Part shown: positions 1-11,247 of the stretch, in pieces
Layout: each line of letters opens with the position of its first letter
Numbering within the stretch: position 1 is the stretch's first letter
Source of the DNA: Drosophila pseudoobscura
Lineage: Eukaryota; Arthropoda; Insecta; Diptera; Drosophilidae
Length of the DNA stretch: 64,000 nucleotides
Assembly (NCBI RefSeq): GCF_009870125.1
Contig: NC_046683.1
Coordinates: forward strand, 52,219,869-52,283,868
Direction: 5' to 3'
Translations under genes and position numbers: made by a program
Notes under the pieces: generated by a model
What the model saw: the letters and a program-made list of their open reading frames with translations, nothing else
Databases searched by the model: none
Told to the model about the DNA's origin: nothing

Positions 1-3000
1 AAGTTGTAAAAAATCAGGAACAGACTAAGCGACTAGGGTACAGCAACAGAGAAGGATTGAGAAGATGGCATTCGAAGAGTACTGAGGAAGAACGGGCATA
101 GGTCCGGCCTAGAAATGGACTAAGAATCCACAGGCGTAGCGGTAGACGGATGATGTGGGAAGTCGGCATTGGGGAAAACGGAAGAAGATCATACCCACAA
201 GTATTGCGCAATTAAACTTATATGGAAGGTTTGCTTGTGGTTTGCAACCACAAAGTACGCCACAGCGAAGTGTTAGGAGATATTAATATATTAAAAGCAT
301 TAAAGACTTAACTGAAATGCATTATGTGTGGGTGGAGGGCGAGCCTGATTCGAAATATTCAAAGTTTCGTCTTCTATGTAGCTTTACTATGGAGGTTAAT
401 GACAAACAATGGCATTTCCGCCCAGTGTGCGCTGCTTTGATTTTTTTGCTGGTTTATGAATATATCCGTTGTATGTCTGCTAATTTGATTAACAGTGGAC
501 GAACGATAGAAGCTTTTGTGGGGTGGCCGTGTTTGATTAGTGGGGAATTAGGAAATGGAATTTTCCGAGCATAAGGCTCCAGCAGGTGTCAAGATCCAGG
601 TACTACTCGTACACTAGCTGACTTCAAAAACGTCTTGCCCATCAGATCATCTAAAGACGGTATAGCTTGGAACCAAAAAAGTAAATCCTACAAATGGATA
701 AATAAGTTTCAAGGCATATCGAAATTCAAAATTTTACATCTCCTTCTACATAGTTCCAATCGTTAAAAGATATGAGGATCTAGTTACAGCATTCATTTCT
801 TCGCTTGATTATTATAGGCATCATTGAGATCGTTCTACCTCTAAGTGCCTTAAAAACCCCGTCATAATGAGTTTAAGTCTCGTCAAAGTTTTGACTATAT
901 GAAAAACCATCCTTGACTTCCAGATGTCCTACATATTTCTGACTTGTCCATCAGATCATCCAAGTGCATACGGGAACACACTTTACAAAGAAGATCTAGC
1001 TCATAAATTTATCTTAATTATAAGTTGGTCTTTAGCCCAAGCCCACACTCACCTCAGGATTATGGCTGTTTCTCTGATAGAGCTTATCCAAAAATACTAC
1101 TCCGCTTGTAGTCTTAGCTGCACTCGACTTGAAGAACTTCCGTTGGGTGTAGGTAACGTTTCAATCGCAAACACTTCACTTGTTGGCTCAATCGTTAAGG
1201 GCCGTTAATCACTCAAAACAAGTGCGTACAATTTGCAGACCGGAAATGAAATTATTGTCAGAATGGCGACGGACATGCGACAAGTGAACGCGACAGCGAC
1301 GCGCCACGCGAATAAAGGTTTTGTTTGTATTTGATGTCGCCGTAGTAGTTTTGTAGCGGATATGCAAGGAAATTTGTCAGTGCAAGGACAAGGCAGACTG
1401 GACACCGACGGCAGCGGAGGCAGCAAAGGCAGCAACGTATACGGCGTTGAGGACGAGGATAAGAACGCGTTCCTTGATGTTCGCACAGGTGCATAGGAGG
1501 AAAGGGAGTAGCAGTCGGAGAAGTTGGGGCCGCCAACGAAAGCGGAATGAAAATGAAATCAAAAAGCGAAATTTCTATAATTTCCGCACAAAAATATCCG
1601 CGACACACACGGAGGAGGACACATGTGAGTGTTGCAGTTGCAGTTGTTCGTTCGTGTGTGTTTTGGTTGCTATTGCCACGCCCACAGCCAGCAACAAGCT
1701 GGGCGTATGTGTCCAAGTTTGCCACTCAACTAACGTGTAACGTGTGTGTGTGTTTCCTTCTTGTCCCTTTTCTTTTTTCGCTAGTATTTTTCTTGTGTGC
1801 TGCCCACTTGGCCAAGTGAACGTTTCGTTTTCTTTGCCTTTCCTGTGGATGTGGATGTGGATGATATTGACGACGTGCAACCGACGAATCTTAACCGCAA
1901 AATACCGTTATTATGTCGTCCGCGACGTGTTGCACGGTAACGCGCACTCGAAGTTAATGTGGCCCGGTGCTCGCCCAGATCATCCCGTCCGAAACAACGC
2001 TTGAACGTTCAAAGATGGCGACACGGACACGGACAGAGGCACGGACTCAAACACACACTCCTCCCACAATCATTATATTTTGGAGCTGTGTGTAATCAGC
2101 AACCGCGACGCTGCTAGCAAGGATGTCACCCCATCGTCCGTTCTTGCGGTGGTTGATGCGCAGGCGCGCTCCGCACTCCTGCTTTGCCCTTTTATCTGGT
2201 GCTGTCATCGGCTGCTGCTTCTGCTTCTACTGCTGCTGCTGCGAGATGGGCGGAGCCAAAACTGTGCCGCCGTGGATGCTCCTGGTGCTCCATTGGACTG
2301 CTCTTCTCTATGTTCTTGGGCAGCACTGTGGCAGCAGGCGGCGGGCATCATTAGTGCTAGCGAAGAGACCCCATTTTGGGCGGAAGTGCGTATGAGCAAT
2401 ATTTTAACAATGGCGTTTAAAACAGTTAAAGAGCCAGTACTAACACACGCTACTCTTATCTATGTGTGTGCATGTGTGTGTGCTAGTGTGTGAGGCCATT
2501 AGGCTCTTAGTTTAGCAAGGACTTTAAGACCCAGCCCAGCGATAAGCCCTCCTCGCCGCACACATAATACCATTTTAATTTCAAGCCGAAGTGGCCACAA
2601 AAGACGCCCCAAGATCTCGAGATGCGCCTGCCAAAAAGGATATAATTAACATGCCACATGCCCCACAGAATCACACATGTACACGCACACATGCTTACAC
2701 TTGTATGTACTACATGTGTTAAATGACTTATAGATAAGCGCCCAGAACGGTGACATGATTTAAGGTACTGTGTCGAGGCGGGGATAATTTGTGATAAGCT
2801 AGCATATGGCATGGAATGGGGAGCTTCATTTGCCATCTCATAATTAGGGGAGGAGAAGAAGCGGAAGAAAAATGTCTACAAATCGTAGATCTAGTTAATG
2901 AGCGCTGAAGCAGAGCCACTAACTATACAGTAGTGTCAGTTCATACAACGAATACATTCCAAAAGAATTTTCTGAATTGCGTCCCTGGTATTCAGCAGTG

Positions 3001-4489
3001 GCGTTCGGCTTGAGCCACGTCATCACGAGCCAGCCGGTCCAGCAGTGCATTTGAATGTGTTTGAGTAACACACATACAATATCTCTCAAAAATATTTGAT
3101 ATTTATTTTTTTTATTTTTAGCGCTTCGCTTAATTTGGTTTTGTGTTTCGCTTGAGGTTCCAGCGTATTTTAATGGATGGGTGCACAAGTATTCTCACAT
3201 TGCTGGCGTTTGTGGGCTATTTCACTTTCGTCTTCTGGGCTCACATACCCTTAATTTTTAGAGTATTATGACACTTTTTCAAGAAGCTTTCCCCACAATA
3301 TCAACAGAACTGTTATAAGATTATAACTTATAAGGAGAAGCGGATATACACATGTAAATATACATCATATATATCATAATTGACTTCACATTCAAAGAAA
3401 TCTACATTAGGTTATTCAAGGTGCGACGTTTAGCTTCATTAATTTTTTCCATTCGCGTTAGAAATCGAGAAATGGCCAAAAGATTTTAAATTTGTTGGGC
3501 AAGTATGACACAATCTGTATAGACCATTTCAAAGCTATCCATAATAATAAATGATATATATAATTTTCTGAACGCAAATCACTTTTGTATATGGGATCAA
3601 ATGTAAGTTTATATGATACTAGGGGACAAGCCCCCCCTCACAATCGCTTCGCTTGTGCGCCAACCCCCGTTTCACTTGCTAAAGCAACCACAATAATTGT
3701 CTCAATGAACTGCAATTTTTCAAGAACTAACGTGTCGGTCATTTGTAACTGAGAAACATCTGCATCTGTGAGATACATTTATATCTGTTATAGTACAATT
3801 TTGGGCGACGACGACGACGATCCATAACCATGTATTTCATATACAATAATATGTACAGTACAATACATATATTTACCTACATGCATATGTATGTACAAGT
3901 GTGTATAGATAGATGTACAAGGGGAACTCATTATACGGAAAATTCGTAATGAAGTTTTTATTTTTGCAGAATATAGCATATCCGTATTCTGGAAATAAAT
4001 TCGTTACATAGACAACTTCTTTGTACGTATGTTCGTATTAGAGAAATTCGACTGCAAAAGCTTTCAAATGCCTTGGAAAAGTAACGGTAAATGAAGCTTA
4101 GAAAAGGTGAAAGTCCTTGTAGAGCTTACAGTGCTTGAAAATCCTCATAAGCTCCCATAGCTTTAGCCAAGTCAAATAAAACTTGGATCCCAAAAAAACT
4201 CGTCATTAAGTACAAAATTATTCAATATTTTTATTGAACAAAACACACACTCATTTACACTTATCACAATAAGTTTGTTGTATATAACTCGCAAGACATA
4301 ACATAAGTAGTTTCATATATACGTCAAAAGTCTGCCTAGTTTGCACTTGTTCTGTTTAGCCAGTGATAAAATTAATTACAAAAATGCGAAGGGATTCGGC
4401 CTTCATCCTGTTGAATGAATGTATTGGAAATGTGCGGATGGGAAGGTAAAAAAAAAGAGTAAGTCATTGTGCAGCATATCCGAGAATCT
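1..4489. other. Intergenic region with no recognised gene
   Basis: No open frame here resembles a known protein; the longer ones (1258-1725 and 2080-2493) are low-complexity by-products of repeats. The stretch 1250-2500 is richer in GC and CpG than the flanks and could be a promoter or 5' UTR of a gene lying off the left edge, but nothing proves this. From about 2560 the DNA becomes AT-rich. A TTTATT at 4230-4235 is a poly(A) signal read on the minus strand and probably ends the p24 transcript. A short Helentron-like piece may lie near 3620-3670. Confidence 0.5.
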
Positions 4490-5473
4490 CTAAATGCGAC
4501 TCCTTGAATTAGATTTCACATCAAACAGCTTTCGCACGAAGAAAACCTGGAAAACACAATGAAATTAGAATGAAGTAAAAGAAATAGTGGATTAAACGCA
4601 CCTGAATGGAGCATGTGATCAATATGACCACAATTTGGCTTAGCGAGAAAGTCTGAATGTAGGAGTTATTATCCAAGAGCAGAGCATAGTCGCGGGCCTC
4701 GCGATGCCGGCTATGCGCCTGATAGCCCATCATGTCGTTGATGTTGCGCTCCACAGTACCGATGGTGGCCTAAGGTAATAAGTAGATCAGTTTCAGTTTT
4801 TGGGTGTGGCTTAGGAAAACAAAACCAGTTTCTGCTTACTGTAAAGTTTTGCATGTTTAGCTGCAGCTGCTCAATCTCTTTGGCGTACTTGTCCCAGGCG
4901 TCGTACTTCACTACTGTGATGTAGATGTTGACCAGCTTGCCAGCGAATCGCGAGAACTGGTTGTCAATGCAGACGGAGTAGTAGCCGCCGGGCGAGACCT
5001 GGTCAGTGTAGTCCGCCGTGGCCTGCCACTGGTAGGGCTTCACCACTTCATTGGCTGGATTGCGCACGGCAAAACCGGCCATGCCATCGCCGCCACGCAC
5101 CACCTGGGGAACACAATTGTGAAAATCAAAGAGAAATAGTATCTATCAACGGACTTACACTGAAGGACACATAGAAAGTGGCCCCCGCCTGCACGTACTG
5201 ATGATAGCAATCTTCTTTGCCAGCGTCTATGTGGACCTGCAAAGAATAAAACAATAATCTCCAGCTGTTCAGACTCCGTACGTCGTGTGGATGCTGCGTA
5301 CTCCTTACCTTATAGTCCATGGCAACTGCTGGCAGATTCTCATACCACGGCTGTTGCGCCTCTTGGGCTGAGGCAACGTTGATCAAGCAGCAACAACAAA
5401 TCAGAGCGAATGTCAGTAATAGATTATTAATCTGCTCTCGTTGCCACGTCAATCGCATTTTGGATTTGTTCAT
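4490..5473 (-). CDS. p24/TMED family cargo receptor (emp24/gp25L/p24), 5 exons, 243 aa
   Basis: Type I membrane protein of the early secretory pathway that acts in COPII/COPI vesicles in cargo selection and coat recruitment. Coding exons by GT-AG junctions with continuous frame are 5309-5473, 5159-5236, 4840-5103, 4602-4769 and 4490-4553. The protein has a signal peptide ending near ASAQ (about residue 37). A GOLD domain follows, with the paired cysteines in KEDCYHQY and SVCIDNQ and the family pattern GGYYSVCIDN. Then come a coiled-coil segment (KEIEQLQLNMQNF), a membrane helix (SLSQIVVILITCSIQV) and a short cytosolic tail, FFVRKLFDVKSNSRSRI, carrying the FF motif used for coat binding. There is no C-terminal dilysine. 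Length is typical for the family. Which fly paralogue it is (logjam and others) I cannot say. It is divergent from the mutarotase gene. Confidence 0.93.
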
Positions 5474-6571
5474 CTCAGTGTCACTTTGTGTATGCCAGCT
5501 ATGGGTACGGACTCTAAAATGCGTTTTTCTCTACACTCCCTGCCGAACGGATGAACTAGTGATTAGGAATTCCTACCGGTTAGCTTTCTATTTGCTAAAT
5601 AAACATTTAAAAATGTTAATAAACAACCAGTCGACCGCGGATCTATCGATACAATATACGGTCTGACCCTTGAAAATATACCGAAATATACCGATGAACT
5701 ATTTTCACTCATATTCCATCATATTTCTCGATTTGGATATTCGGTTGAAAGTTAGAAGTTAGCAAGGAACCTCAGCAATGAACAAATAATTTTATCCGAC
5801 AGTGTAAACAATTTTATACAATAATGGCGATTTGAAGTACTTATCTGAAACTGATTGTTTATAAAATAAAGTATAGACAGAAAAGATCAACGATAAGTTC
5901 CACAAAATTATTTGCTTTGCATGGTAACTACACGCTAACTACACATTGGCTACATATTAACTACATCTCTCACCTGTAGGGAAACGTGAACGTTTGTGGG
6001 AAAATACTGGAAAATACTAAAAAGTATTCAAAAATAATACACCATAAGAAGTATAAATAGAAATACTGCTAGCAATGCAAGTAAATCCGCAAAAATGCTA
6101 TAAAATATATAAAAATATGCAAGGTGTTTGAGTTCATAAATATACCAAAATATACCGTCTCATTTTCAAAACATTAAACATGTGCAAGTTGCGTTGAACC
6201 GCGAAAAAAAGTGCTGTTTGTAAATCCAATCCAATATAATTTCCTGTAAAATAGTGAACAAGGAACCACCTGTTGGGTAAGCTGCGCATACAATATATAT
6301 GTATAAATATAAATATTTCGCTAAAGTGCATCGCTCTTATCGAAGGCCTCTCCAGCCCTGTTTCTGATAAGACACAATTTTCATATGTTTGTTATATTTT
6401 TTATATACATATTGTTGGTTGCGGCTGTTTTGCGATAATTTAGAGTGTGAATACTTACACACACGTAAATTATATTAAGTGGTGATTAACCTCTACGGCG
6501 TTGAGTAGGGCAGATAAAAATGCCAGCGCACTCGGCGCGCAAGTTCATTTTGTAGCTGCATCGAGATCGAA
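5474..6571. other. Divergent intergenic region between p24 and mutarotase
   Basis: About 1.1 kb of mostly AT-rich DNA shared by two divergent genes. Besides the DRE and motif-6 copies it holds four loosely spaced AACTACA words (5926-5966) and GAAAATACT-type words (6001-6030). No gene is seen. Confidence 0.6.
5644..5685 (-). promoter_or_regulatory. DRE plus Ohler motif 6, p24 promoter
   Basis: A perfect DRE (TATCGATA, 5644-5651) lies about 170 bp upstream of the p24 start codon. An exact reverse match to core-promoter motif 6 (AAATATACCGAA, 5674-5685) follows it, with a second partial copy at 5686-5695. Another exact motif 6 is at 6138-6149, nearer the mutarotase. These are TATA-less housekeeping promoter elements, which fits a constitutive trafficking gene. 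Confidence 0.6.
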
Positions 6572-7666
6572 ATGGTTCACGTCACCGAGGATGTTTTTGC
6601 TACTGGAGCAGTCAATCCATTTACCAAGCAAACGGAACCCATTCGACGCTTTACGCTATGCAATGGCGGTCGCATGTCGGTCCAGGTGATCACCCTAGGC
6701 GCCACCATCACCAGCATCAAGACGGAGGATGCCCGCGGCCAGCTGGACGACGTCACGCTAGGATTTGACGACTTGGAGGGTTATCAGAGCGAAAAGAATC
6801 CCTACTTTGGCGCCACCATTGGACGTGTGTGCAATCGTGTGGCTAACGGACGCTTCAGGCTGGATGGCGAGGTGGTGGAGGTGTCCAAGAACCGGGATAA
6901 CAAATTCCAGTTGCATGGCGGATTCGTGGGCTTCGACAAGGCCCACTGGGATGTGGTTTCGGTGCGTCAAGACGGCGTCACACTATCGCACACCAATCCC
7001 GATGGCCATGAAGGTTATCCGGGCAAGGTCACGGCCACAGTGAACTTTACCCTCAGTGAGGACAACTGCCTGCATGTCCGGATGATGGCGGAGAGTGACA
7101 AGCCCACGCCCGTGAATCTCACAAACCACTCGTACTTCAACCTGGCTGGCCACAAGGCGGGTGCCAACGGTCTCTACGAGCACACCATCGAGATCAATGC
7201 CTATGGCATTACCGAAACGGACAAGGACTCCATACCCACCGGTAAGATCACACTGGTGGACGGAACTTTTTTCGATCTGCGCGTGCCCAACAATCTCGGG
7301 GAGCGCCTCAAGCAGCTGCAACCGGCCCGCGGCTATGATGACAATTTCTGTGTGGAGTTTGATCCGCCACAGCCCTTCTCTAAAGTGGCCAGAGCAACGC
7401 ATCCACCCAGTGGACGCTGGCTGGAGGTGGTCAGCAATCAGCCAGGCGTTCAGTTTTATACGGCTAACTTTATGCCGGACGTGGAGCGTGGAGAGGCGGC
7501 CATTCCCGGTAAGAGTGGAGCAGCCTATGCCAAGCATGGAGCCTTCTGCCTGGAGACCCAAAAGTTTCCCGATTCTGTGAATCACAGCAACTTCCCATCG
7601 ACGACCTTGCGCCCCGGCGGGACCTACAACCACGAAGTCATCTACAAGTTTGGCGTCTCCCAATAA
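6572..7666 (+). CDS. Aldose 1-epimerase (galactose mutarotase), 364 aa, single exon
   Basis: Interconverts the alpha and beta anomers of galactose and glucose in the cytosol, feeding the Leloir pathway. The whole length matches the GalM family. GATIGRVCNRVANGRF is near residue 87, HGG-FVGFDKAHW near 115, and the catalytic-His motif NLTNHSYFNLAG near 182. The late catalytic-Glu region FCLETQKFPDSVNH is near 327, followed by RPGGTYNHEVIYKF at the C-terminus. There is no signal peptide. The start codon has good context (cgaaATGG) and the family N-terminus follows at once. A poly(A) signal AATAAA is at 7749-7754. From memory the D. melanogaster 65A counterpart is CG10467. Dense antisense open frames here are codon-bias shadows. 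Confidence 0.96.
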   Translation: MVHVTEDVFATGAVNPFTKQTEPIRRFTLCNGGRMSVQVITLGATITSIKTEDARGQLDDVTLGFDDLEGYQSEKNPYFGATIGRVCNRVANGRFRLDGEVVEVSKNRDNKFQLHGGFVGFDKAHWDVVSVRQDGVTLSHTNPDGHEGYPGKVTATVNFTLSEDNCLHVRMMAESDKPTPVNLTNHSYFNLAGHKAGANGLYEHTIEINAYGITETDKDSIPTGKITLVDGTFFDLRVPNNLGERLKQLQPARGYDDNFCVEFDPPQPFSKVARATHPPSGRWLEVVSNQPGVQFYTANFMPDVERGEAAIPGKSGAAYAKHGAFCLETQKFPDSVNHSNFPSTTLRPGGTYNHEVIYKFGVSQ

Positions 7667-7869
7667 GTGCGCCCAAACTCTCTTTCCAATCCCAATATGC
7701 CATAAATGCCATGTATCCAAATAACCCAACAACGTAACGATAATAACCAATAAAGAAAAAACACGAATGCACTCGAGAATTATGCAAAAGTTCGATAAGA
7801 GCCACAGCACGCCGTGCGGGGCCATTAAACTGTAGCAATCAGTAGAGCTAATAACTCGAGAGCAGGCCA

Positions 7870-7907
7870 TATATAACCAATGGATGGTTACAAGCCATAA
7901 ATCAGTT
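7870..7907 (+). promoter_or_regulatory. TATA box and initiator of serine protease gene
   Basis: TATATAA at 7870-7876 and Inr TCAGTT at 7902-7907 are correctly spaced. They place transcription start near 7904, so the in-frame ATG at 7884 is not transcribed and translation starts at 7911. A GATAAG motif lies at about 7793-7798. Confidence 0.7.
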
Positions 7908-7910
7908 AAA

Positions 7911-8783
7911 ATGATTCTTCAGCTGTTTGTATGTCTGATCGCCCAGCTAAGTCTGAGTTTTGGCCAGGAAATGGGCTATCTCCGCATAATGAATGGCACC
8001 ACGGCTAGGGATAAGCAGTTCCCATACCAAGTGGGTCTGCTTTGCTACTTCGATGACTCTAAGGATGAACCGAATCTGTGTGGCGGTACAATCATCAGTA
8101 AACGTTGGATTTTAACAGCAGCCCATTGCTTACAGGAACCGAGATCTGAACTGTAAGTAAAACCAACAATAGCCTGCTTTGAAACGTGCACTAACAAGAG
8201 ATTCTCTTGCAGACGCAAAGTGATTATCTACGTGGGAAGTCTGGAAGTGGACGAGAGTAAGCCATTTGTGGTCAAAAAGAGCGCAACCATTGTCCATAAG
8301 GGGTTTAACCGAAAAATTGTAGCCAATGATATTGGCTTGATAAAGCTGCCAAAGGATCTAACGTTCAATGACCGCATACAGCCGGCTATTTTCCCCGACC
8401 TGGGGAAAACCTATGAGGGAAAGATGGCCATTATTTCCGGCTGGGGTCTGACCAGCAAGCAGCAAGCTAGCAGTGTCCTCCAGTACATCAGAGCTCCAAT
8501 CATTACCAACGAGGAATGCGAGAAACAATGGAACAAGCAGCTCAAAGGGAAAAGAAGGAAGCTCGTACTGGACTCCTTTATATGCATTGATTCCAGGGCA
8601 GGACTCCCGTGTCGCGGCGACTCTGGCGGTCCTCTGGTTCTCGATGATGGCTCTAGAACGCTGGTGGGCATCGTCTCGCACGGTTACGATGCCAAGTGCC
8701 AGGTGAAACTGCCAGATGTCTTGACGCGTGTGTCTTCGTTTCTAGATTGGATTGCAGAGCAGACTGGAGGTGGTTTGGAATGA
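7911..8783 (+). CDS. Secreted S1 serine protease (CG10469-like), 2 exons
   Basis: Chymotrypsin-fold endopeptidase, probably a digestive or haemolymph zymogen. Exons are 7911-8152 and 8213-8783, joined by GTAAGT...TTGCAG and restoring a CTA codon. A signal peptide (MILQLFVCLIAQLSLSFGQ) is followed by a very short pro-segment and the activation site R/IMNG, which departs from the common IVGG. The triad is visible: His in ILTAAHC, Asp in ANDIGLIKLP, Ser in [10 protein letters not shown]. The residue six before the catalytic Ser is Leu rather than Asp, so trypsin-type Arg/Lys cleavage is unlikely. Near the C-terminus there is a basic insert, KGKRRK. Poly(A) signal AATAAA is near 8813. The intron follows the His exon but lies elsewhere than in the Jonah genes below, pointing to an older branch. 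Confidence 0.93.
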
Positions 8784-11247
8784 ATGGGCTCCTATGGAAT
8801 GGCATCGAGTGGCAATAAAATACGAATCTCTTTTCAAACGTGTGCTTTATTCTTATTACTCATACAAACTCCCATACTCGTACACTTTCTCCTTTCTTTA
8901 TCTCCCATTTCGTTTCGTTTCCATACTATTTTCTTGTGGCTTTGCTAAATTTGTTATCATTTTTTTATATTATTTTCTTGTCGTTTTATAATGTTATTTG
9001 TGACTTTGGTTGCATGTCTTTTAAACAATTTGTTTATGATAATGTTTAAATGTATTCATTTGTGGGCTTCGTTTACGTGTGAGTGTGATGTGGTGTAGTG
9101 TGTGTGTGTGTGTGTGGTTAATGTTGCTGATTATTTGTGATCCTTTTTTTTTGTGGTTTTCATATTTTTTTCTTCGTTCTCCCCTTATTTGTTGTCGCTA
9201 TCTCATAAATGCAGTTCTCAAAATGTACAAAAACCTGAATGGAAATGATACAATGAGTGTGTGAGGAGGGGTGATATATATTTTGGTTTCTTCAACATTT
9301 GTTTCCTTTTAGTAGGTATTTTCCCATATACTCGCATGTATTGTATGTACAAAAGGTGTAAACGAAATTGTGAAAAAGCTATACAATTTGTTAGTTAACA
9401 AAGCGAATAAGTTTAAGAACTCGGCTGAATAAATTAGTTGAGTTGTATTATCTTTTTGTTGTAGGCTGCTTGAAGACTTCAGAAAAATTCGTTTGTAGCT
9501 AGCATAAAATTTGTTTTGGTTTGCTTTTCGTTAGTTTTTCTTTAAATATATAAAAAATGCACATATTATTCGATAGTAAACCATAATAGTAAAGTAATTG
9601 TTAAACTGTTTTCCTCTCGTTTTCCTTTGTTACGATCCGATATCGCTTCCCTTTATGTCCGTTTGCGGCCGGCCTCGTATAAAATGATCGATTTACTATG
9701 CGTTCAACTAGTGTTATTTTCATATTGAAATATATATGATTTTTTTCGTTACTTTCAATATTGCGTTTATCATTTGCCTATAAATCCATAGAGTTCGGTT
9801 CGTGTGACTTGCAACTATATTTTATTATAACTGTTTAATATATTATAATGCGATGATTCAGGGTCTAAGCTGAACCGAACTGAAAACTGAAATTTTAATA
9901 TATTTTGGAGAAACGATTCCAGAAAAGAACAGATTTTTCGTTTTAGTTACATTGTAAACTTTTTTGTATGCATTTGTCGTTCGGTTTCGTATAAAATGTT
10001 GGTTGGGCTTTTTGTATTTTACGAGTACTCGTACTTTAACATACGCAAAATATATTTTGTATATTTTTCCCACTTAGTTTCCGCTTATCTAGGGCTTTAT
10101 GTATAAACGTTATTTTTAATTATTATTTTTGCTAGACTTTCCTTTTGGTTTTCGGGTTTCCCATTTTCTTATTTCCGTATTTTCCCGTGTTGAAACAGTA
10201 ACTTTCAGTCATCTTTTAATAATAATAATACATACATACAATATATGCAATATTACATACGTACAATAATATTCTGGTTTCGTAATTTTTTGTTTGTAAT
10301 TTTAATTTTAAATTTAATTTGTTATGAGCGCGCCGCCGTGTGCAATGCATAAAAAAACGCAATGCATTCCCTTTCTTATATAGTGTGTCGTGTTCATAAT
10401 TCACATTCAATAATGGTTTTTATTTTGTATAAAAGCTAAAATGTTTTTCCGCTGCGTATGACAAAAGTTTACATATCCTTATATATCTTTCTGATCAGGC
10501 GATCCTAGACCCATACAAAAAAAGTTCACCCAATTTCAATACAAAAATTGCCCCGTCCTCGTCCCACGAACTCGCTTCAACAAAATTTGATTTCAACTTT
10601 GGAAATGTTTTCCCATCATTTTCTTTTGGCAGTTATCGTTTTGTTAGGTTTGTTTTTGACATGTTTTGTGGTTGTTGTTGTTGTTTTTCTTTCTGTTGCG
10701 TTGCTGTTGCTGTGATATTGGTTTAATATCATTGATTTCATGTATGTATATGTGTCGTTATCATTAGATTTATCATTTATCATGTATGTATATGCTAAGC
10801 AACTAACATTGGACCATTCCATTGCGCGACGCACTATATAAGAAAACTAGCTACTTGATTACGTGTTATATTTACTCGTACTTGACTTTATATATGCATA
10901 TATTATATATATTTATATTCATACTTGTATTATTATGTTATGTCGTTATGTTGTACGTTATTATTAAAATGAATTACGCCCATGCGTGGACAGCAGCCAG
11001 GCAGTTAGGATACTTAACCCCCACTAAAAAAAAAATGAGTAGAAACTCCCAAAAGACCCCCTTCCCCTTATACCCCCTCTATAGAGCCCAAGGCCCAGAT
11101 CCAGTGCCAGCTCCAAGTCCAACCTTGCGGAAAAGTATTGTACAGCAAATGCATCAAAGCGGAAAAGTAAGAGCAAAGGATCTGGTAGAGCTGCTGTCGC
11201 ATGCAGACAATTAAGACTAGGACTAAGACTACGGCCAAAAAAAATCA
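8784..11247. other. AT-rich stretch, probable SCAI 3' UTR
   Basis: About 2.4 kb without a recognised coding region, lying between the convergent ends of the protease gene (+) and SCAI (-). A minus-strand AATAAA (TTTATT at about 8846-8851) sits just past the protease poly(A) signal. A long AT-rich SCAI 3' UTR reaching that point is therefore possible, but this is inference; other minus-strand signals occur nearer the stop codon. Confidence 0.4.

Noticed and set aside
1258-1740. Overlapping frames of 155, 97 and 90 codons
   Set aside because: Low-complexity Ser/Thr/Arg runs on both strands; no conserved motif.
6983-7870. 295-codon frame antisense to the mutarotase
   Set aside because: Shadow of a strongly codon-biased gene; the sense strand is clearly coding.
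10460-10515. Weak likeness to the DINE-1 internal block (ATATCTTTCTGATCAGGCGA)
   Set aside because: Neither end of the element is present and the match is short.
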